Of a DNA stretch of 64,000 bases, positions 20,801-30,953 are shown in pieces; the first letter of the stretch is position 1, and each line of letters begins with the position of its first letter. The notes under the pieces are model-generated. The model did no database searches. It worked only from the letters and a program-made list of their open reading frames with translations, and was not told the DNA's origin. The translations under genes were made by a program, and so were the position numbers. This DNA comes from Agrostemma githago. Taxonomy: Eukaryota; Streptophyta; Magnoliopsida; Caryophyllales; Caryophyllaceae. The stretch lies in the NCBI GenBank assembly GCA_958450325.1, contig OY288243.1:60992606-61056605 (forward strand), written 5' to 3'.

Positions 20801-23173
20801 TGTACTCATCCATGATCTGTGCTCAACAGCAGTAGAATAAGCAATTGGTTAGTCTTCAGTCATTCTGGGCCACATGGCAGAATTTAATGATTAGGAGATA
20901 GCATACTAGTAGGGAATGAAGGCCAAATTGGAGTTCGCATTTCACTTATATCCCTAACCAAACAAACCAAACAATAAAAGGTGATTGGGGGGGTGTCATA
21001 TGGAGTCTTACCCCAACAGTAACAACACGGGAAGACCCTTTCCTTAGAACCCATAATGAAGACCGTGTTGAGACTTACATGGAATGACTACTATGATAAA
21101 ACAAACAAACAAAATGCAACCCATTTAGTATGCGATTTTGCTTTATTAAATCATAATCTAGAGGCGAAGAATAGTCTGTCGCTCCATGGAAATAGAAATA
21201 CCTAAACCCCTAACTAGAGCAGCAGCTTTAATTTAGCAGATACCATAGAGATAAAATACACATACTGCTTCGACTTTACTGTTGAAGAGAGCCCATGTGA
21301 TCTCAGAATCTTCTCCATCAGCGCAAGTATTACAATTTCCATCAAGGGATATGCAGTGTGGATCAATGACGGATGATTTGCAATCGGATTTTGATTGATT
21401 TAGGCGATGAACATAACTATCACCTTCATAATCCCAAACTCTCTGTGTCTCTAAATCAAGTGAATAGCAGTGATGTCTATCTTTCCAATGTCCAAACATG
21501 TGACCTTCTTTATACCTACAAGCAGGAAAGAAATCTTTAGAGGTACTGATGTATCAAAAGAGAGAGCACCTCACTAAGGCCACAAAGTAGTAAGATTACC
21601 TTCCACATCCAACAAAGCCACATATAATACAGACCCAGAGGTTCTCTGATGTGTTACAAACAGAGCAATGAGGTTTATCATCCTGCTGCTGGCATAAGCG
21701 GCAGACCTGATTGCATAGAAACAAATTAGAAAAATGCCCAGTGCACTTGTAGTATATGTTAATGTCATTGCCAATTTCAGCACATAAAAAAACACCTCAC
21801 ACTTAAACTACACGGGAAAACAATGATACTACAGTAATAAATAACATGTAACCTTATCATCACTAGCCAATCTAAAAAAATTGTTTGAACTTTTTCCCTT
21901 GTTTCCCCAAACATAACTACCTGAAAGAGTTGGTAGAGATACAAATGACAAGAAAAACGTTTCTCGGCTCTAAGGCACGATGTGAGGGTCCAAACTCAGA
22001 GTTCTATTACATAATAAAAATCGACTGTGAGATTCAGAACTAATGTACAACCAATATATCAAGTGACTAAGAGCAGCTCAGTTTTGACCTTTTGGGTAAA
22101 CACAACCAGGTAAAATATGCCAAAGAAGCATAAAGTAAAATTCCATTTTGCTAGTAGAAAATCCTGGTGAGCATAGCTATGAGGTGTGATAAGAACCAAA
22201 GGGGATGAGATTCATAGCTAAACAGTTAAGCAAAAGCAAAAGCCTGTACAAGATTCTACGGGATACTAAATCATCAAGTATCAATAACAGCCTTTAAGCA
22301 AAAGAATTAGAGATCATAAAGCTTGTAACCTGGCAAGATAGATAGGTCCATTTGGAAATACAGGAACACTGAAATGAATGATCACATAATGTACTCTGTA
22401 TCCCGCATGTATCTTGGTCCAACCTCTCTACAAACACATAAGTAACCTTTTTTAAGTAGAGTATAATTCTATAGCTCTTACGACGGATTTCTACTTGGCC
22501 AAAGCCCAATGAAAAGACAAACCTAGACAGATTGGGCACGTTGGCAACTCAATATAGCCAGGTGGAGGAGTGCTTGCGATTTCGGCCAATCCAGTGATTT
22601 CCGAGGAAGCAACGTAGAGGATGTGACATATCTCAACCTACAAAAATCTTTCAACTTAAGCCCACATTGATCAAGAACAAAGAAACATAGGAGTAATTCA
22701 TAAGTTGGTAGACCTCAGGAGGCGAAAAGCGATTCCCATTAAGAGCACGATAAAGCGCATCTGCAGAAAGCTCATCATCCGTCCGAATCAACACACTGTA
22801 CCTATCTTCCATAGCATCATTCCTGCGGAATAGAAATACAAAATGATGAACCAGCGAAAACCCAGTAATATTAAAAGTGAAAAGAGTAAAAGCCAGACCT
22901 GATGATGAGAAAATGAGAAACATAGGCGATGTGGGATCCAAGGAAACGGAAAAGGTCATCAGATGAGAAGTAGTTCGGAACAGCGACGATGAAAAGAAGG
23001 GTGGATCGGAGAGGTGGATGAGAAGTTGAGGGATGGGTGAGTAAGGTTCGATAGAGGTGAATGATTCCCCTTCGTTCCGAGAATTTAGGGCTAGGGTTAG
23101 AGTTGGAGTTGGAGGGGTGAGAGAGAAACAGAGGATGGTCTGTGTCAACTGAATGGATTCGCAGTGAGAACAT
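17815..23173 (-). CDS. BRIZ: BRAP2-like RING/ZnF-UBP E3 ubiquitin ligase (BRIZ family), 11 exons
   Basis: Exons: 23173-22899, 22822-22714, 22637-22523, 22427-22330, 21706-21600, 21515-21266, 20816-20763, 20488-20351, 20265-20201, 20082-20028, 17970-17815. They total 1,422 nt (473 aa) with GT-AG introns and consistent phases. Domains: BRAP2 RRM-like fold (about 55-140; RSTLLFIVAVPNYF), RING from C162 (CPICL...LCDHSF), ZnF-UBP about 213-275 (CSVCNTSENLWVCIICG, CYSLDLETQRVWDYEGD), coiled coil about 319-430, and a basic tail ending GRRR. All zinc ligands I could check are present. Arabidopsis BRIZ1 and BRIZ2 act as a heteromeric E3 ligase needed for germination; the same role here is inferred. 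Intron 10 is inflated to about 2 kb by a MITE and a duplication. The exon 8 donor could shift by two codons. Confidence 0.95.
18166..18999. mobile_element. MULE-type MITE in BRIZ intron 10
   Basis: TIRs of about 105 bp (AAAATTTGCGAAACACTCCC... on each end, inverted) are flanked by a perfect 9-bp duplication TATTATTAA (18157-18165 and 19000-19008). No coding capacity. The interior repeats a short palindrome, GCCGCTAGTAGCGG, four to five times (18555-18710). It lies within an intron, so it need not harm the E3 ligase. Confidence 0.92.
19454..19987. repeat. 267-bp tandem duplication in BRIZ intron 10
   Basis: Copy one is 19454-19720 and copy two is 19721-19987. I saw no differences between them by eye. 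The second copy ends about 40 bp from the exon 10 splice donor (20027). The sequence just before it (19308-19450, GTGTGTTTGGATAGAGGG...) resembles one end of a MITE without a visible partner. Confidence 0.92.
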
Positions 23174-24059
23174 TAGGTATGTGTTTTGTTTGGATGACAG
23201 ATATTTGTGATTGTGAAGAAGATGTTATTGTTGGCTCATCAGATCAAGTGATGGTTCAAAGAGGAACGCAGGGTAGTGGAGTTGGCGCGCGAGAACGGAG
23301 GTGAAGCAGGGGAGGGAGCGAATGGAGAAGGAGAGCTCGGAATAGCTACTTGGTGTTGGTGGTGACAGTAGAGGAGGTCAAAGGTCAAACATGACCTTGA
23401 CTTGGGATGGGGTTGATTTGAATGAGATGGGCTTGTCAAGGTGAATGAATTGGGTTAAGTAAATGGGTGGTGATTAGAGAGTTGGGTTAGTGGGTTACTA
23501 AGGAGACATGAGTCAACTCAGACCCGATCTTCACTTGATCTTGCTTTCACTCTCTCTTTATTCACCAACACGTACCTATAAAACAAAAAAAATACCAAAA
23601 TTTATAAAAGTACCAACAATTATGAATAAACTAAACTAAAACTAGAAAATACCAAGTATATACAAAAATGAGTTAGGTTGACGACACAAAATCGAATCAA
23701 ATATAAATCTAAATGAGGAGGAAAACGATTTAAATTTGTGTCATCAGCCTCAGGCCCAAATTGTCTGATGGCAAGTTCCTAAGTCTGGATTTTAATCTAA
23801 AATCCCTATAAATACGACCCTTCCCTCGACCATTCACACGAACGATTTCTCGATCTCTTGAGTTCATAATTCGACAGATTTATGAAACACAATTCAACCC
23901 TCTAGATTTCAAAGAATTCATTATTCGACGAATCCAAACCTAAGTTCTCGATCATTCGAATTCATAATTTGATTGATCCTAATTAAATATGTATAGAACC
24001 TCTCTATACAAATGCAATTCCTTGAGGGGCTGTTTGGTTCGCAAGAAGATATGGGGTTG
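23174..24059. other. BRIZ upstream region and flank of the Tat LTR
   Basis: It contains the 5' flank of the E3 ligase. The minus-strand frame at 23239-23439 is proline/serine-rich and not recognised. A TATAAATA with a CT-rich leader lies near 23808-23860 on the plus strand, but no gene follows it. Confidence 0.45.
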
Positions 24060-24447
24060 TGTAGACACCCGCATTTTGCCTGCTATTGTCTATGGCAGTT
24101 CCCGACAAAACACCCGATGATGATCGGACGTAAACGTGACTTAATGTGCTCGAATACGGACTCGGAATCAATAATATCCGACGTGGACATTTAGCGGAGT
24201 ACAAATCTCTCAAAAACGACCTCAAATCCAGGCCCAGTGGGGTCGTTTCCAATAAAATGAGACTAATTTGGGCCAAAACCGGCACCAAAAAATAAAACCG
24301 CCTTTTAGCGACCGGGTCAAAACCCGGTCAAAGACGAATCCGACCCCAAAAACCAGCCGGGTGAGTTTCTAGAAACTTGCGCCCAATTACCTTTTTCAAA
24401 AATTTAAAAAAGTCAACCCCTTCCTAACTTGGCTCACCCGCCTGATC

Positions 24448-24557
24448 CACTCGATCGAGTGGACTGACCTCACTCGATCGAGTGGAGCTGCAAAAACAGA
24501 TCAGTCCCTCTTTTTCAGGGCACTCGATCGAGTGCACTAGGGCCACTCGATCGAGTG
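24448..24557. repeat. Palindrome array A, four CACTCGATCGAGTG sites
   Basis: The 14-bp palindrome starts at 24448, 24471, 24521 and 24544 (spacing 23, 50, 23). The 50-bp gap contains AAAAACAG. The array lies just upstream of the TATAAATA at 24581. Its partner array lies at 30845-30953. Confidence 0.95.
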
Positions 24558-24580
24558 ACTCTAGGTCGAGAGGCATACTC

Positions 24581-24588
24581 TATAAATA
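24581..24588 (+). promoter_or_regulatory. TATA box of the Tat LTR
   Basis: CTCTATAAATACCCCCTC, 24 bp downstream of the last palindrome of array A. It is the likely U3/R boundary region of the LTR. Confidence 0.6.
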
Positions 24589-24892
24589 CCCCCTCAAACC
24601 CTTCACATTTTTCAGATTTCCCACATGCAAAAAACCTACATTTTCAACCCTAATTCATACATCATCACTACACTACAACCCTAAGCAATCCTAAGCAAAA
24701 AATCGAGTCCTTTATTCCTCGAAAAACCGATAAACCATCTCCATACAAACACACACCATAACTCTACTTACATCCTCGATACTCCCGCGCTCCCGTCGCT
24801 ATTTACGAGTCCGTTTCCGAGGCCATTTTAAGCATGTAGGTTGAGGGTGTCATCAACCCATTTTCCCTCCTTTCTCTTCCTCTCTATCTCGA

Positions 24893-24914
24893 TATGTATA
24901 TGTATATGTATATA

Positions 24915-24950
<36 letters not shown>

Positions 24951-25009
24951 TGTATGTATGTATGTATGTATGTATGTATGTATGTATGTATGTATGTATG
25001 TATGTATTA
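24893..25009. repeat. (TATG)n microsatellite with a (TA)n leader
   Basis: About 22 TATG units with few interruptions, preceded by TATATG/TA repeats. The Tyr/Val/Cys/Met reading frames across it are artefacts. Confidence 0.98.
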
Positions 25010-25210
25010 TACTTTATATAATAGTTATTATCTTTGTCGCATTTTGATTTTCGTTCATTTTTTTTGTCGTCATCTTAATACCGTGTATATATATATATAC
25101 ACACAATAATAATAATAATAATAATAATAATTCAAATTTTCTCTCTCAAGAAATAACTCTCTCTAAATAACTGAATTTCTAACAAACTTCTGCGGGTTCT
25201 TCTTGACGCC

Positions 25211-26848
25211 ATGGCTACTGCTCCTACTAAGCCTCGAGGTCGAGGACGGCCGCCGAAAGCATCTAAATCTGGTGCAGGATCTGCTGACGACCTTACTCAA
25301 GGTCATAATATCTCAAATTTTCAAACTCAAACAAGGTCAAAAATGGCGGGAGCTTCGTCCGCCATGGATGATTCTGCTACTGAGGACATACATATTGCAC
25401 AGGATTCTCCTGTGCGAGGTACTTCTTTGCTTAATGATCTCATTTCAAACGCATTTCTTTTTTCGTCGAATTCTAAGAAAGGTTCTCATCCAAATGGTTC
25501 CTCGTATCATGTGGAGAATACTAATCATACTGATAATGTGATTTTACACACCATTGATGAACACATTGATCCACCTATTGCTAAGGAGACTACACCTATT
25601 AAAGTCTCGCCTAAAACCTGGTCTGAAATAGCAAAACCTCAGAGTAAGGCTGGCATGGGGCTTTTCTTTGATGAGTCTTGTGCTGAAGCTAGTGAAGTTA
25701 CCCTAGAATTGGAAGATTTTGAGGACGAATTGTGCAAATGGAACCTAACATTGATGTGTCAAGTTATTGGCACTAAACCCTCGATTCAAGGTATGAAGGA
25801 TTTTGCTCAGAAAAATTGGGGAAAAATAGCTCTGCCTGTTGTGCAAATGTTTAAGAAAGGCTGGTTTAGCCTGCGTTTTTCATCTCAAATCGAGCTGGAT
25901 GCTGTGCTTAAGGGTGGCCCTTGGAAGTATGGGCATTATTCCATGATTTTGAAACAATGGACACCTACTTTTTCTCTAGATATGGATAGAGTGTCTCTAG
26001 TTCCTGTTTGGGTTTTATTTCATGAACTTGATCCTGTTTTATGGACTGAAGCCGTTCTTAGTAAGATTGCTAGTAAAATAGGGAGGCCTCTTTATGCTGA
26101 TCTTCCTACTACTTGTCAATCTAAGGTTTCTTTTGCTCGAGTTCTTATAGAAGTGGATGTATCTAAAGATCTTCCTGAGACCATCTCAATCAATGCTCCT
26201 ATAATAGGATATTTTACCCAGGCTGTTGAATATGAATGGGTGCCGTATTATTGTGTTGAATGTGGGAAGTTAGGGCATTTACAAAACACTTGTAAAAAGA
26301 AGAAGAAACAGGCTATAACTAAGAAAGTTTATAGGCCAGTAAAAGCAAGAGAAGAGAAGGTTGGTGTGCTAGGTGATACTTCAGAGGATCATGTTGGGAC
26401 ACTCTTGGCGGCAGGGTCTGAGGCTGGTTATACTCAACCTGTGCACCCAAGAATCTCGCATGATTTGGCTGTAACGCATCCAGAATGCACACAGGACTCG
26501 GTAGTTATGAGGTTTATTGAAAGTAACAGGAAAAAGGGGTATGTTGTTCCAGCTAATAAGAAGATAAATGACCCTATTGTTCATCAGGAATTTCTTACTA
26601 ACAGGTTTGCTGCTATTGAAAATCTGGAGGCTGAGGATGTTGACTCACTAGGTGGTACCTCAGGTGGGGATGAGTGCAAAGAAGAAAGGGATGAGCAAGA
26701 TGGGAACTATAAGCTAGGTTCTTCTTCTCTCTCTGCTTCCCGTGCTCACCCCCAGGCTGTAAAGCATCAAGAATGTGAGTTTCAGCAGGTTGATACCATT
26801 GTCAATGGTATAGTGGTGGTGGCAGATCCTATCCCACCTGATAAATGA
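25211..26848 (+). CDS. LINE ORF1 (DUF4283-like nucleic-acid-binding protein with zinc knuckle)
   Basis: 545 aa, from the ATG at 25211 (context GCCATGGCT). The basic N terminus has an AT-hook-like core, RGRGRPPK, at about residues 10-17. A DUF4283-type domain spans about 170-290 (GWFSLRFSSQIELD, GGPWKYGHYSMILKQW, PVWVLFHELDP). A CCHC zinc knuckle, CVECGKLGHLQNTC, lies at about 354-367, followed by a lysine run. ORF1 proteins of plant LINEs bind RNA and form the ribonucleoprotein. The stop TGA overlaps the ORF2 ATG (ATGA at 26845-26848), which suggests coupled translation. No frame damage seen. Confidence 0.93.
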   Translation: MATAPTKPRGRGRPPKASKSGAGSADDLTQGHNISNFQTQTRSKMAGASSAMDDSATEDIHIAQDSPVRGTSLLNDLISNAFLFSSNSKKGSHPNGSSYHVENTNHTDNVILHTIDEHIDPPIAKETTPIKVSPKTWSEIAKPQSKAGMGLFFDESCAEASEVTLELEDFEDELCKWNLTLMCQVIGTKPSIQGMKDFAQKNWGKIALPVVQMFKKGWFSLRFSSQIELDAVLKGGPWKYGHYSMILKQWTPTFSLDMDRVSLVPVWVLFHELDPVLWTEAVLSKIASKIGRPLYADLPTTCQSKVSFARVLIEVDVSKDLPETISINAPIIGYFTQAVEYEWVPYYCVECGKLGHLQNTCKKKKKQAITKKVYRPVKAREEKVGVLGDTSEDHVGTLLAAGSEAGYTQPVHPRISHDLAVTHPECTQDSVVMRFIESNRKKGYVVPANKKINDPIVHQEFLTNRFAAIENLEAEDVDSLGGTSGGDECKEERDEQDGNYKLGSSSLSASRAHPQAVKHQECEFQQVDTIVNGIVVVADPIPPDK

Positions 26849-29800
26849 TTATCTCTTCTTGGAATGTGAGGGGAGGTAATGACCCTTTAAAGATAGTGGA
26901 GATTGCTAAATTTCTTAGGGTTAATAGGATTGATGTCCTTGGTATTCTTGAAACCAGAATCAAGAAACATAAGGCTAAACAGATTGCTAGTAAGTATTTT
27001 GCGGGTTACAGGGTTGCTCATAACTACTCAAATCATTATAATGGTCGTATCTGGGTTGCTTGGAATGCTTCAACAGTTACTGTTGATATCTTATACTCTA
27101 GTGATCAGGTTATTCATTGTAAAGTTTGCCATCTAGTGTCTAATAAACAGATGGACATCACTATGGTTTATGGAAGTAATGATGCTAAGGAGAGGCTGCT
27201 TCTTTGGAATAGTTTGAGGGCTATTGCGAATCATGTTGTTCCTTGGATTGCTATGGGTGATTTCAATGTTGTTAGGACTTCTGAGGAAAAAATCAGTCCT
27301 ACTCCCCCTATACTTTCTGAGATGATGGAGTTTAATTCCTGCATTAATCATTGTGCTTTGGATGAGATCTCCACTACAGGTTGTCTATTAACTTGGACTA
27401 ATAAGCATGAGGCTCAAACTCGTGTTTGGTCTAGATTGGATAGGGCTCTTATCAACCAAACTTGGATGAGAGAGTTCCCTAATTCTAATGCTAATTGTCC
27501 TCCTCCTGGTTTATCTGATCACTCGCCTGTTATAGTAACTGTTTTTGCTGATTTCAAGCATGCTACTCGCTTCAGTTTCCTTAATTGCTGGATTAGTAAT
27601 GATAAATTTATGGATTATGTTTCTGCTGCTTGGTCTACAAGAGCTCCTGGCACTTCTAGCTTTAAATTCTTTACACGACTGAAGGTTGTGAAGCGCAGCC
27701 TTACATATATGCACAAAAATTCTTATGCTAACATTACCCAGCGAATTGATAATGCTGAAAAAGAGTTAAAAGCGTGTCAGCATGATATGCAAGCTAATCC
27801 TTTGTCTGAGGAGCTTATCCGTAAGGAAGCAGCCCTTCTTAATCAGTATAATGATCTAAGGAGGGATGAGCTTAGCATCTTAAAGCAAAAAGCTAAAGTG
27901 AATGATTTGAATTATAAGGATTGTTCTTCTAAATACTTTTTTGACAAGATTAAAGAAAGGAGAGACCATCAATTTATTGGATCCATTAGGAACAAAGATA
28001 ATATTCAGGTTTCCGGTCCAGTAGAGGTTGGAGCTGCTTTTGAGGATTATTATAAATCACTACTGGGGTCTGCTACTCCTGTTATTCAACTGGATCAAGA
28101 ATCCCAGGGTGATAGGGTGCCTCATTCTATGTGGGAACATCTAACTATCATTCCCTCTCCTGATGAAATAAAAGATACTTTGTTTAGCATTGGTTCTCAT
28201 AAAAGCCCGGGACCGGATGGCTTCTCTTCGGAGTTTTTTAGGGCTGCTTGGACTGTGGTTGGTAATGATTTTATTGAGACAGTCACAGACTTTTTCAAGA
28301 CTGGCAAGATGGGCAAGCAGGTTAACACTACACTTATTACTCTTATCCCCAAGAAGCCTACTTGTGCTACTGTTTTGGACTACAGACCCATCTCTTGTTG
28401 CACTAAAGTTTACAAAACTATTACTAAGATCCTTGCAAATCGATTGAAGGCTGTCTTACCAATGCTAGTTGGTCCTGAACAGGCTGCTTTTGTCGCTGGT
28501 AGGAATATCCACGATAACATTGTTTTGTCTCAAGCCTTGATTAAAGGTTATGGGAGGAAGTTTCTTACTCCTCGATGCCTAATGAAAATTGATATACGTA
28601 AAGCATTCGATTCCTTGCAATGGGAATTTATTGAGGATATGTTAACCACTTTTAATTTTCCTCCTACCTTTAGGAATTGGATTATGAGTTGTGTTAAAGG
28701 TGCTTGGTACTCCCTGAAGATTAATGGTGGCATAACGGGTTTCTTTAAAGGGAAAAGCGGAATTAGGCAAGGTGATCCCATTTCACCCTACCTTTTTGTC
28801 TTAAGCATGGAAATACTTTCTAGATATCTTCGGAAAGTTGTGCAAAAACCTAATGTGTCTTGGCATCCTAAATGCACCAAACTTGCTCTCAATCATCTAG
28901 TATTTGCTGATGATTTGTTGATCTTCATGAGAGGCGACTTACCATCCATTTTGGCCATTAAAGATATCTTGTTGAAATTTGCTGCTGTTTCTGGCTTAAA
29001 TGTCAACAATGACAAATCTGATATATACTTTGGCGGTGTGAAGAATGAGATAAAAGCGCTTATACTTCAGCATTCTGGGTTTAATGAAGGCTCCTTTCCT
29101 TGTCGCTATCTTGGGATGCCACTTAATGTCTCGAGAAACACTTTGGAGCAGTTTAGTTCGCTAATTACTAAGATCCAAAATAACATTATGCATTGGTCGA
29201 ATCATTCACTCTCATTTGCAGGTAGAGCTCAATTGATCAACTCGGTCCTGTTTGGAATCGCTAATTTTTGGTGTGCATCGGCTCTATTACCAACTGCAGT
29301 GATAAAGACTATCAGGAGAATATGTAAGAACTATTTTTGGTCCAACTCTGCTGATCAGCGGAAACTAGTCTTTAAAAGTTGGGTTAGCATATGTGCGCCT
29401 TGGAATGAGGGTGGGTTCAACATCAAAGAGTTATTGGCATGGAATAAAACGTTAGTCGCAAAGTGGATATGGCAAATAGAATGTCGTCACTCTAGCCTTT
29501 GGATCAGATGGGTCTGCTTTTATGTCCTCCAAACAAGTTCTATTTGGACTTTGGATACTCGAGATGCATTTTCAGATACGTTGAGAAGCATTATCAAAGT
29601 TAAGAATGAGATTCTGTCTGTCACAGGAAGTATTGAAGGCAGCAAACAGGTGATTCAGTCTTGGACTCAGGGATCTAAGTTCAGTACTAAAAAGGCCTAT
29701 GATTGGTTTCGGGTTAAACACAGCATTGTTTACTGGAATAAAGCGTTGAGTGCTGCTGTTATTGTTCCAAAACACAGAATTATTACTTCTCTTGCTCTTC

Positions 29801-30219
29801 AAGGGAAATTAGCAACCATTGATACTCTCCAAGGTCGTGGTTTGCCATTGCCAAATTGGTGTGTCTTATGTCGGCACTGTTCTGAATCACATGAGCACAT
29901 GTTCTTCCGATGCCCTTTTTCTTCTGCTCTTGCGGATCTATGCTCTTACTGGTTATTTAACCAATCTTGGAGGTGCTTACGGCTTTCTGCTGCTGCAAGA
30001 TACGTGAGCTTTGCATCTTTTCGTTCATGTTGGGTTCGAGATGGGATGCGCTCTCTTCTTTGTGCTTTGGTTTACACTATTTGGAAGGAGAGAAATCAAA
30101 GGATTTTTTCGGGAAAGGACTCTACTATTGAACAATGTTTTTATATCATTCGCTTCGATATTAGTGCGAGGATGCGATCTAAGTACCCTAACTCTCATCA
30201 ATTCTCTTCTATTAGCTGA
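26845..30219 (+). CDS. LINE ORF2: endonuclease, reverse transcriptase, zinc finger
   Basis: 1,124 aa. The N-terminal AP-like endonuclease has SSWNVRGG, LETRIKKHK, AMGDFNVV and SDHSPVIV, with catalytic Glu, Asp and His motifs present. The reverse transcriptase (about 430-760) has SPGPDGFSSEFF, YRPISCC, KIDIRKAFDSL, GIRQGDPISPYLF and the catalytic FADDLLIF, then the thumb (YLGMPLN). The C-terminal RT-associated zinc finger reads CVLCRHCSESHEHMFFRCPF. The length suits plant L1-like ORF2, without an RNase H domain visible. It starts at the ATG overlapping the ORF1 stop. No stops, frameshifts or catalytic losses seen. Confidence 0.96.
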   Translation: MIISSWNVRGGNDPLKIVEIAKFLRVNRIDVLGILETRIKKHKAKQIASKYFAGYRVAHNYSNHYNGRIWVAWNASTVTVDILYSSDQVIHCKVCHLVSNKQMDITMVYGSNDAKERLLLWNSLRAIANHVVPWIAMGDFNVVRTSEEKISPTPPILSEMMEFNSCINHCALDEISTTGCLLTWTNKHEAQTRVWSRLDRALINQTWMREFPNSNANCPPPGLSDHSPVIVTVFADFKHATRFSFLNCWISNDKFMDYVSAAWSTRAPGTSSFKFFTRLKVVKRSLTYMHKNSYANITQRIDNAEKELKACQHDMQANPLSEELIRKEAALLNQYNDLRRDELSILKQKAKVNDLNYKDCSSKYFFDKIKERRDHQFIGSIRNKDNIQVSGPVEVGAAFEDYYKSLLGSATPVIQLDQESQGDRVPHSMWEHLTIIPSPDEIKDTLFSIGSHKSPGPDGFSSEFFRAAWTVVGNDFIETVTDFFKTGKMGKQVNTTLITLIPKKPTCATVLDYRPISCCTKVYKTITKILANRLKAVLPMLVGPEQAAFVAGRNIHDNIVLSQALIKGYGRKFLTPRCLMKIDIRKAFDSLQWEFIEDMLTTFNFPPTFRNWIMSCVKGAWYSLKINGGITGFFKGKSGIRQGDPISPYLFVLSMEILSRYLRKVVQKPNVSWHPKCTKLALNHLVFADDLLIFMRGDLPSILAIKDILLKFAAVSGLNVNNDKSDIYFGGVKNEIKALILQHSGFNEGSFPCRYLGMPLNVSRNTLEQFSSLITKIQNNIMHWSNHSLSFAGRAQLINSVLFGIANFWCASALLPTAVIKTIRRICKNYFWSNSADQRKLVFKSWVSICAPWNEGGFNIKELLAWNKTLVAKWIWQIECRHSSLWIRWVCFYVLQTSSIWTLDTRDAFSDTLRSIIKVKNEILSVTGSIEGSKQVIQSWTQGSKFSTKKAYDWFRVKHSIVYWNKALSAAVIVPKHRIITSLALQGKLATIDTLQGRGLPLPNWCVLCRHCSESHEHMFFRCPFSSALADLCSYWLFNQSWRCLRLSAAARYVSFASFRSCWVRDGMRSLLCALVYTIWKERNQRIFSGKDSTIEQCFYIIRFDISARMRSKYPNSHQFSSIS

Positions 30220-30844
30220 ACTTTGAGTAGTGGATGTACATAAGGAGTTTTTGTTGGTGTTCTTTTTGCTTTGGCAAATTTTTGGGATATCCTTGTAAGC
30301 TTTGTTCTCTTTTCTACCCTTAATGGAGGAATAAGAGATCTAAATTCTTGCAAAAAAATAATAATAATAATAAAACTTTCGGATTCGAACACGTTTGACT
30401 ACGACAACCGCTCCAAGTCCGTTTAATCCCTTTACGACTCGCGACGGAGGTGGCACCCTTTCGAGGAGCGCCGCCCCAAGCATTCAAGAGCGTAACGCGA
30501 TCGTGGTCGTTCGTAGTTGAACGCGTCCGATTCCATTTCCGAGATTAGTACAGAACCCGTTGACGTGAAAATCGACACCACATAATCCGTGAGGATTAGT
30601 ATCGGTGTCGTGACGTGGAGGGAGACAATTTCGTCACTAGTCAAATTTTTTCGATCCTATAACACTTTTTTATAAAATCCCGATGCCGGTCTCGTAATCA
30701 TAAAAATGTTACGGGTACCGAAAACCGAGCCGAATATAAATTATGCCATATTTATATTTGACTCGGTTGACAATCGCTTTTAAACAAAATCACAAATCTC
30801 GGAATTGCCACCTTTTCGAAACGAGCAGTAGCTCGTATAAGGGG

Positions 30845-30953
30845 CACTCGATCGAGTGCCATAGGTTACTCGATCGAGTATCACCCCAAAAAACAGGCAG
30901 ATAGCCTTTTAGAAGGCCACTCGATCGAGTCTCTGCCATGACTCGACCGAGTG
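30845..30953. repeat. Palindrome array B, four CACTCGATCGAGTG-like sites
   Basis: Sites start at 30845, 30867, 30918 and 30940 (spacing 22, 51, 22). That is almost the spacing of array A, and the long gap again holds AAAAACAG, so B is a direct, diverged copy of A. Two sites carry substitutions (ACTCGACCGAGT; TACTCGATCGAGTA). It lies downstream of the LINE in the same LTR. Confidence 0.93.

Larger units (their letters stand above)
25128..30375 (+). mobile_element. Full-length LINE (L1-like) with two intact ORFs
   Basis: 5' UTR from about 25128 (CT-rich), ORF1 at 25211-26848, ORF2 at 26845-30219, a short 3' UTR, then A7 and a (TAA)n tail at about 30350-30375. The left flank is also an (AAT)n tract (25106-25130). 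The target duplication and the tail therefore cannot be separated cleanly. It lies inside a Tat LTR, whose palindrome arrays resume beyond it. Both ORFs are uninterrupted, so the copy is young and may be competent. Confidence 0.93.

Noticed and set aside
22651..23148. 165-codon minus frame overlapping BRIZ exons 1-2
   Set aside because: It reads through intron 1 in a shifted frame; the spliced model matches the BRIZ family.
24841..25109. Met/Tyr/Val/Cys repeat ORFs
   Set aside because: Translation of a TATG microsatellite.
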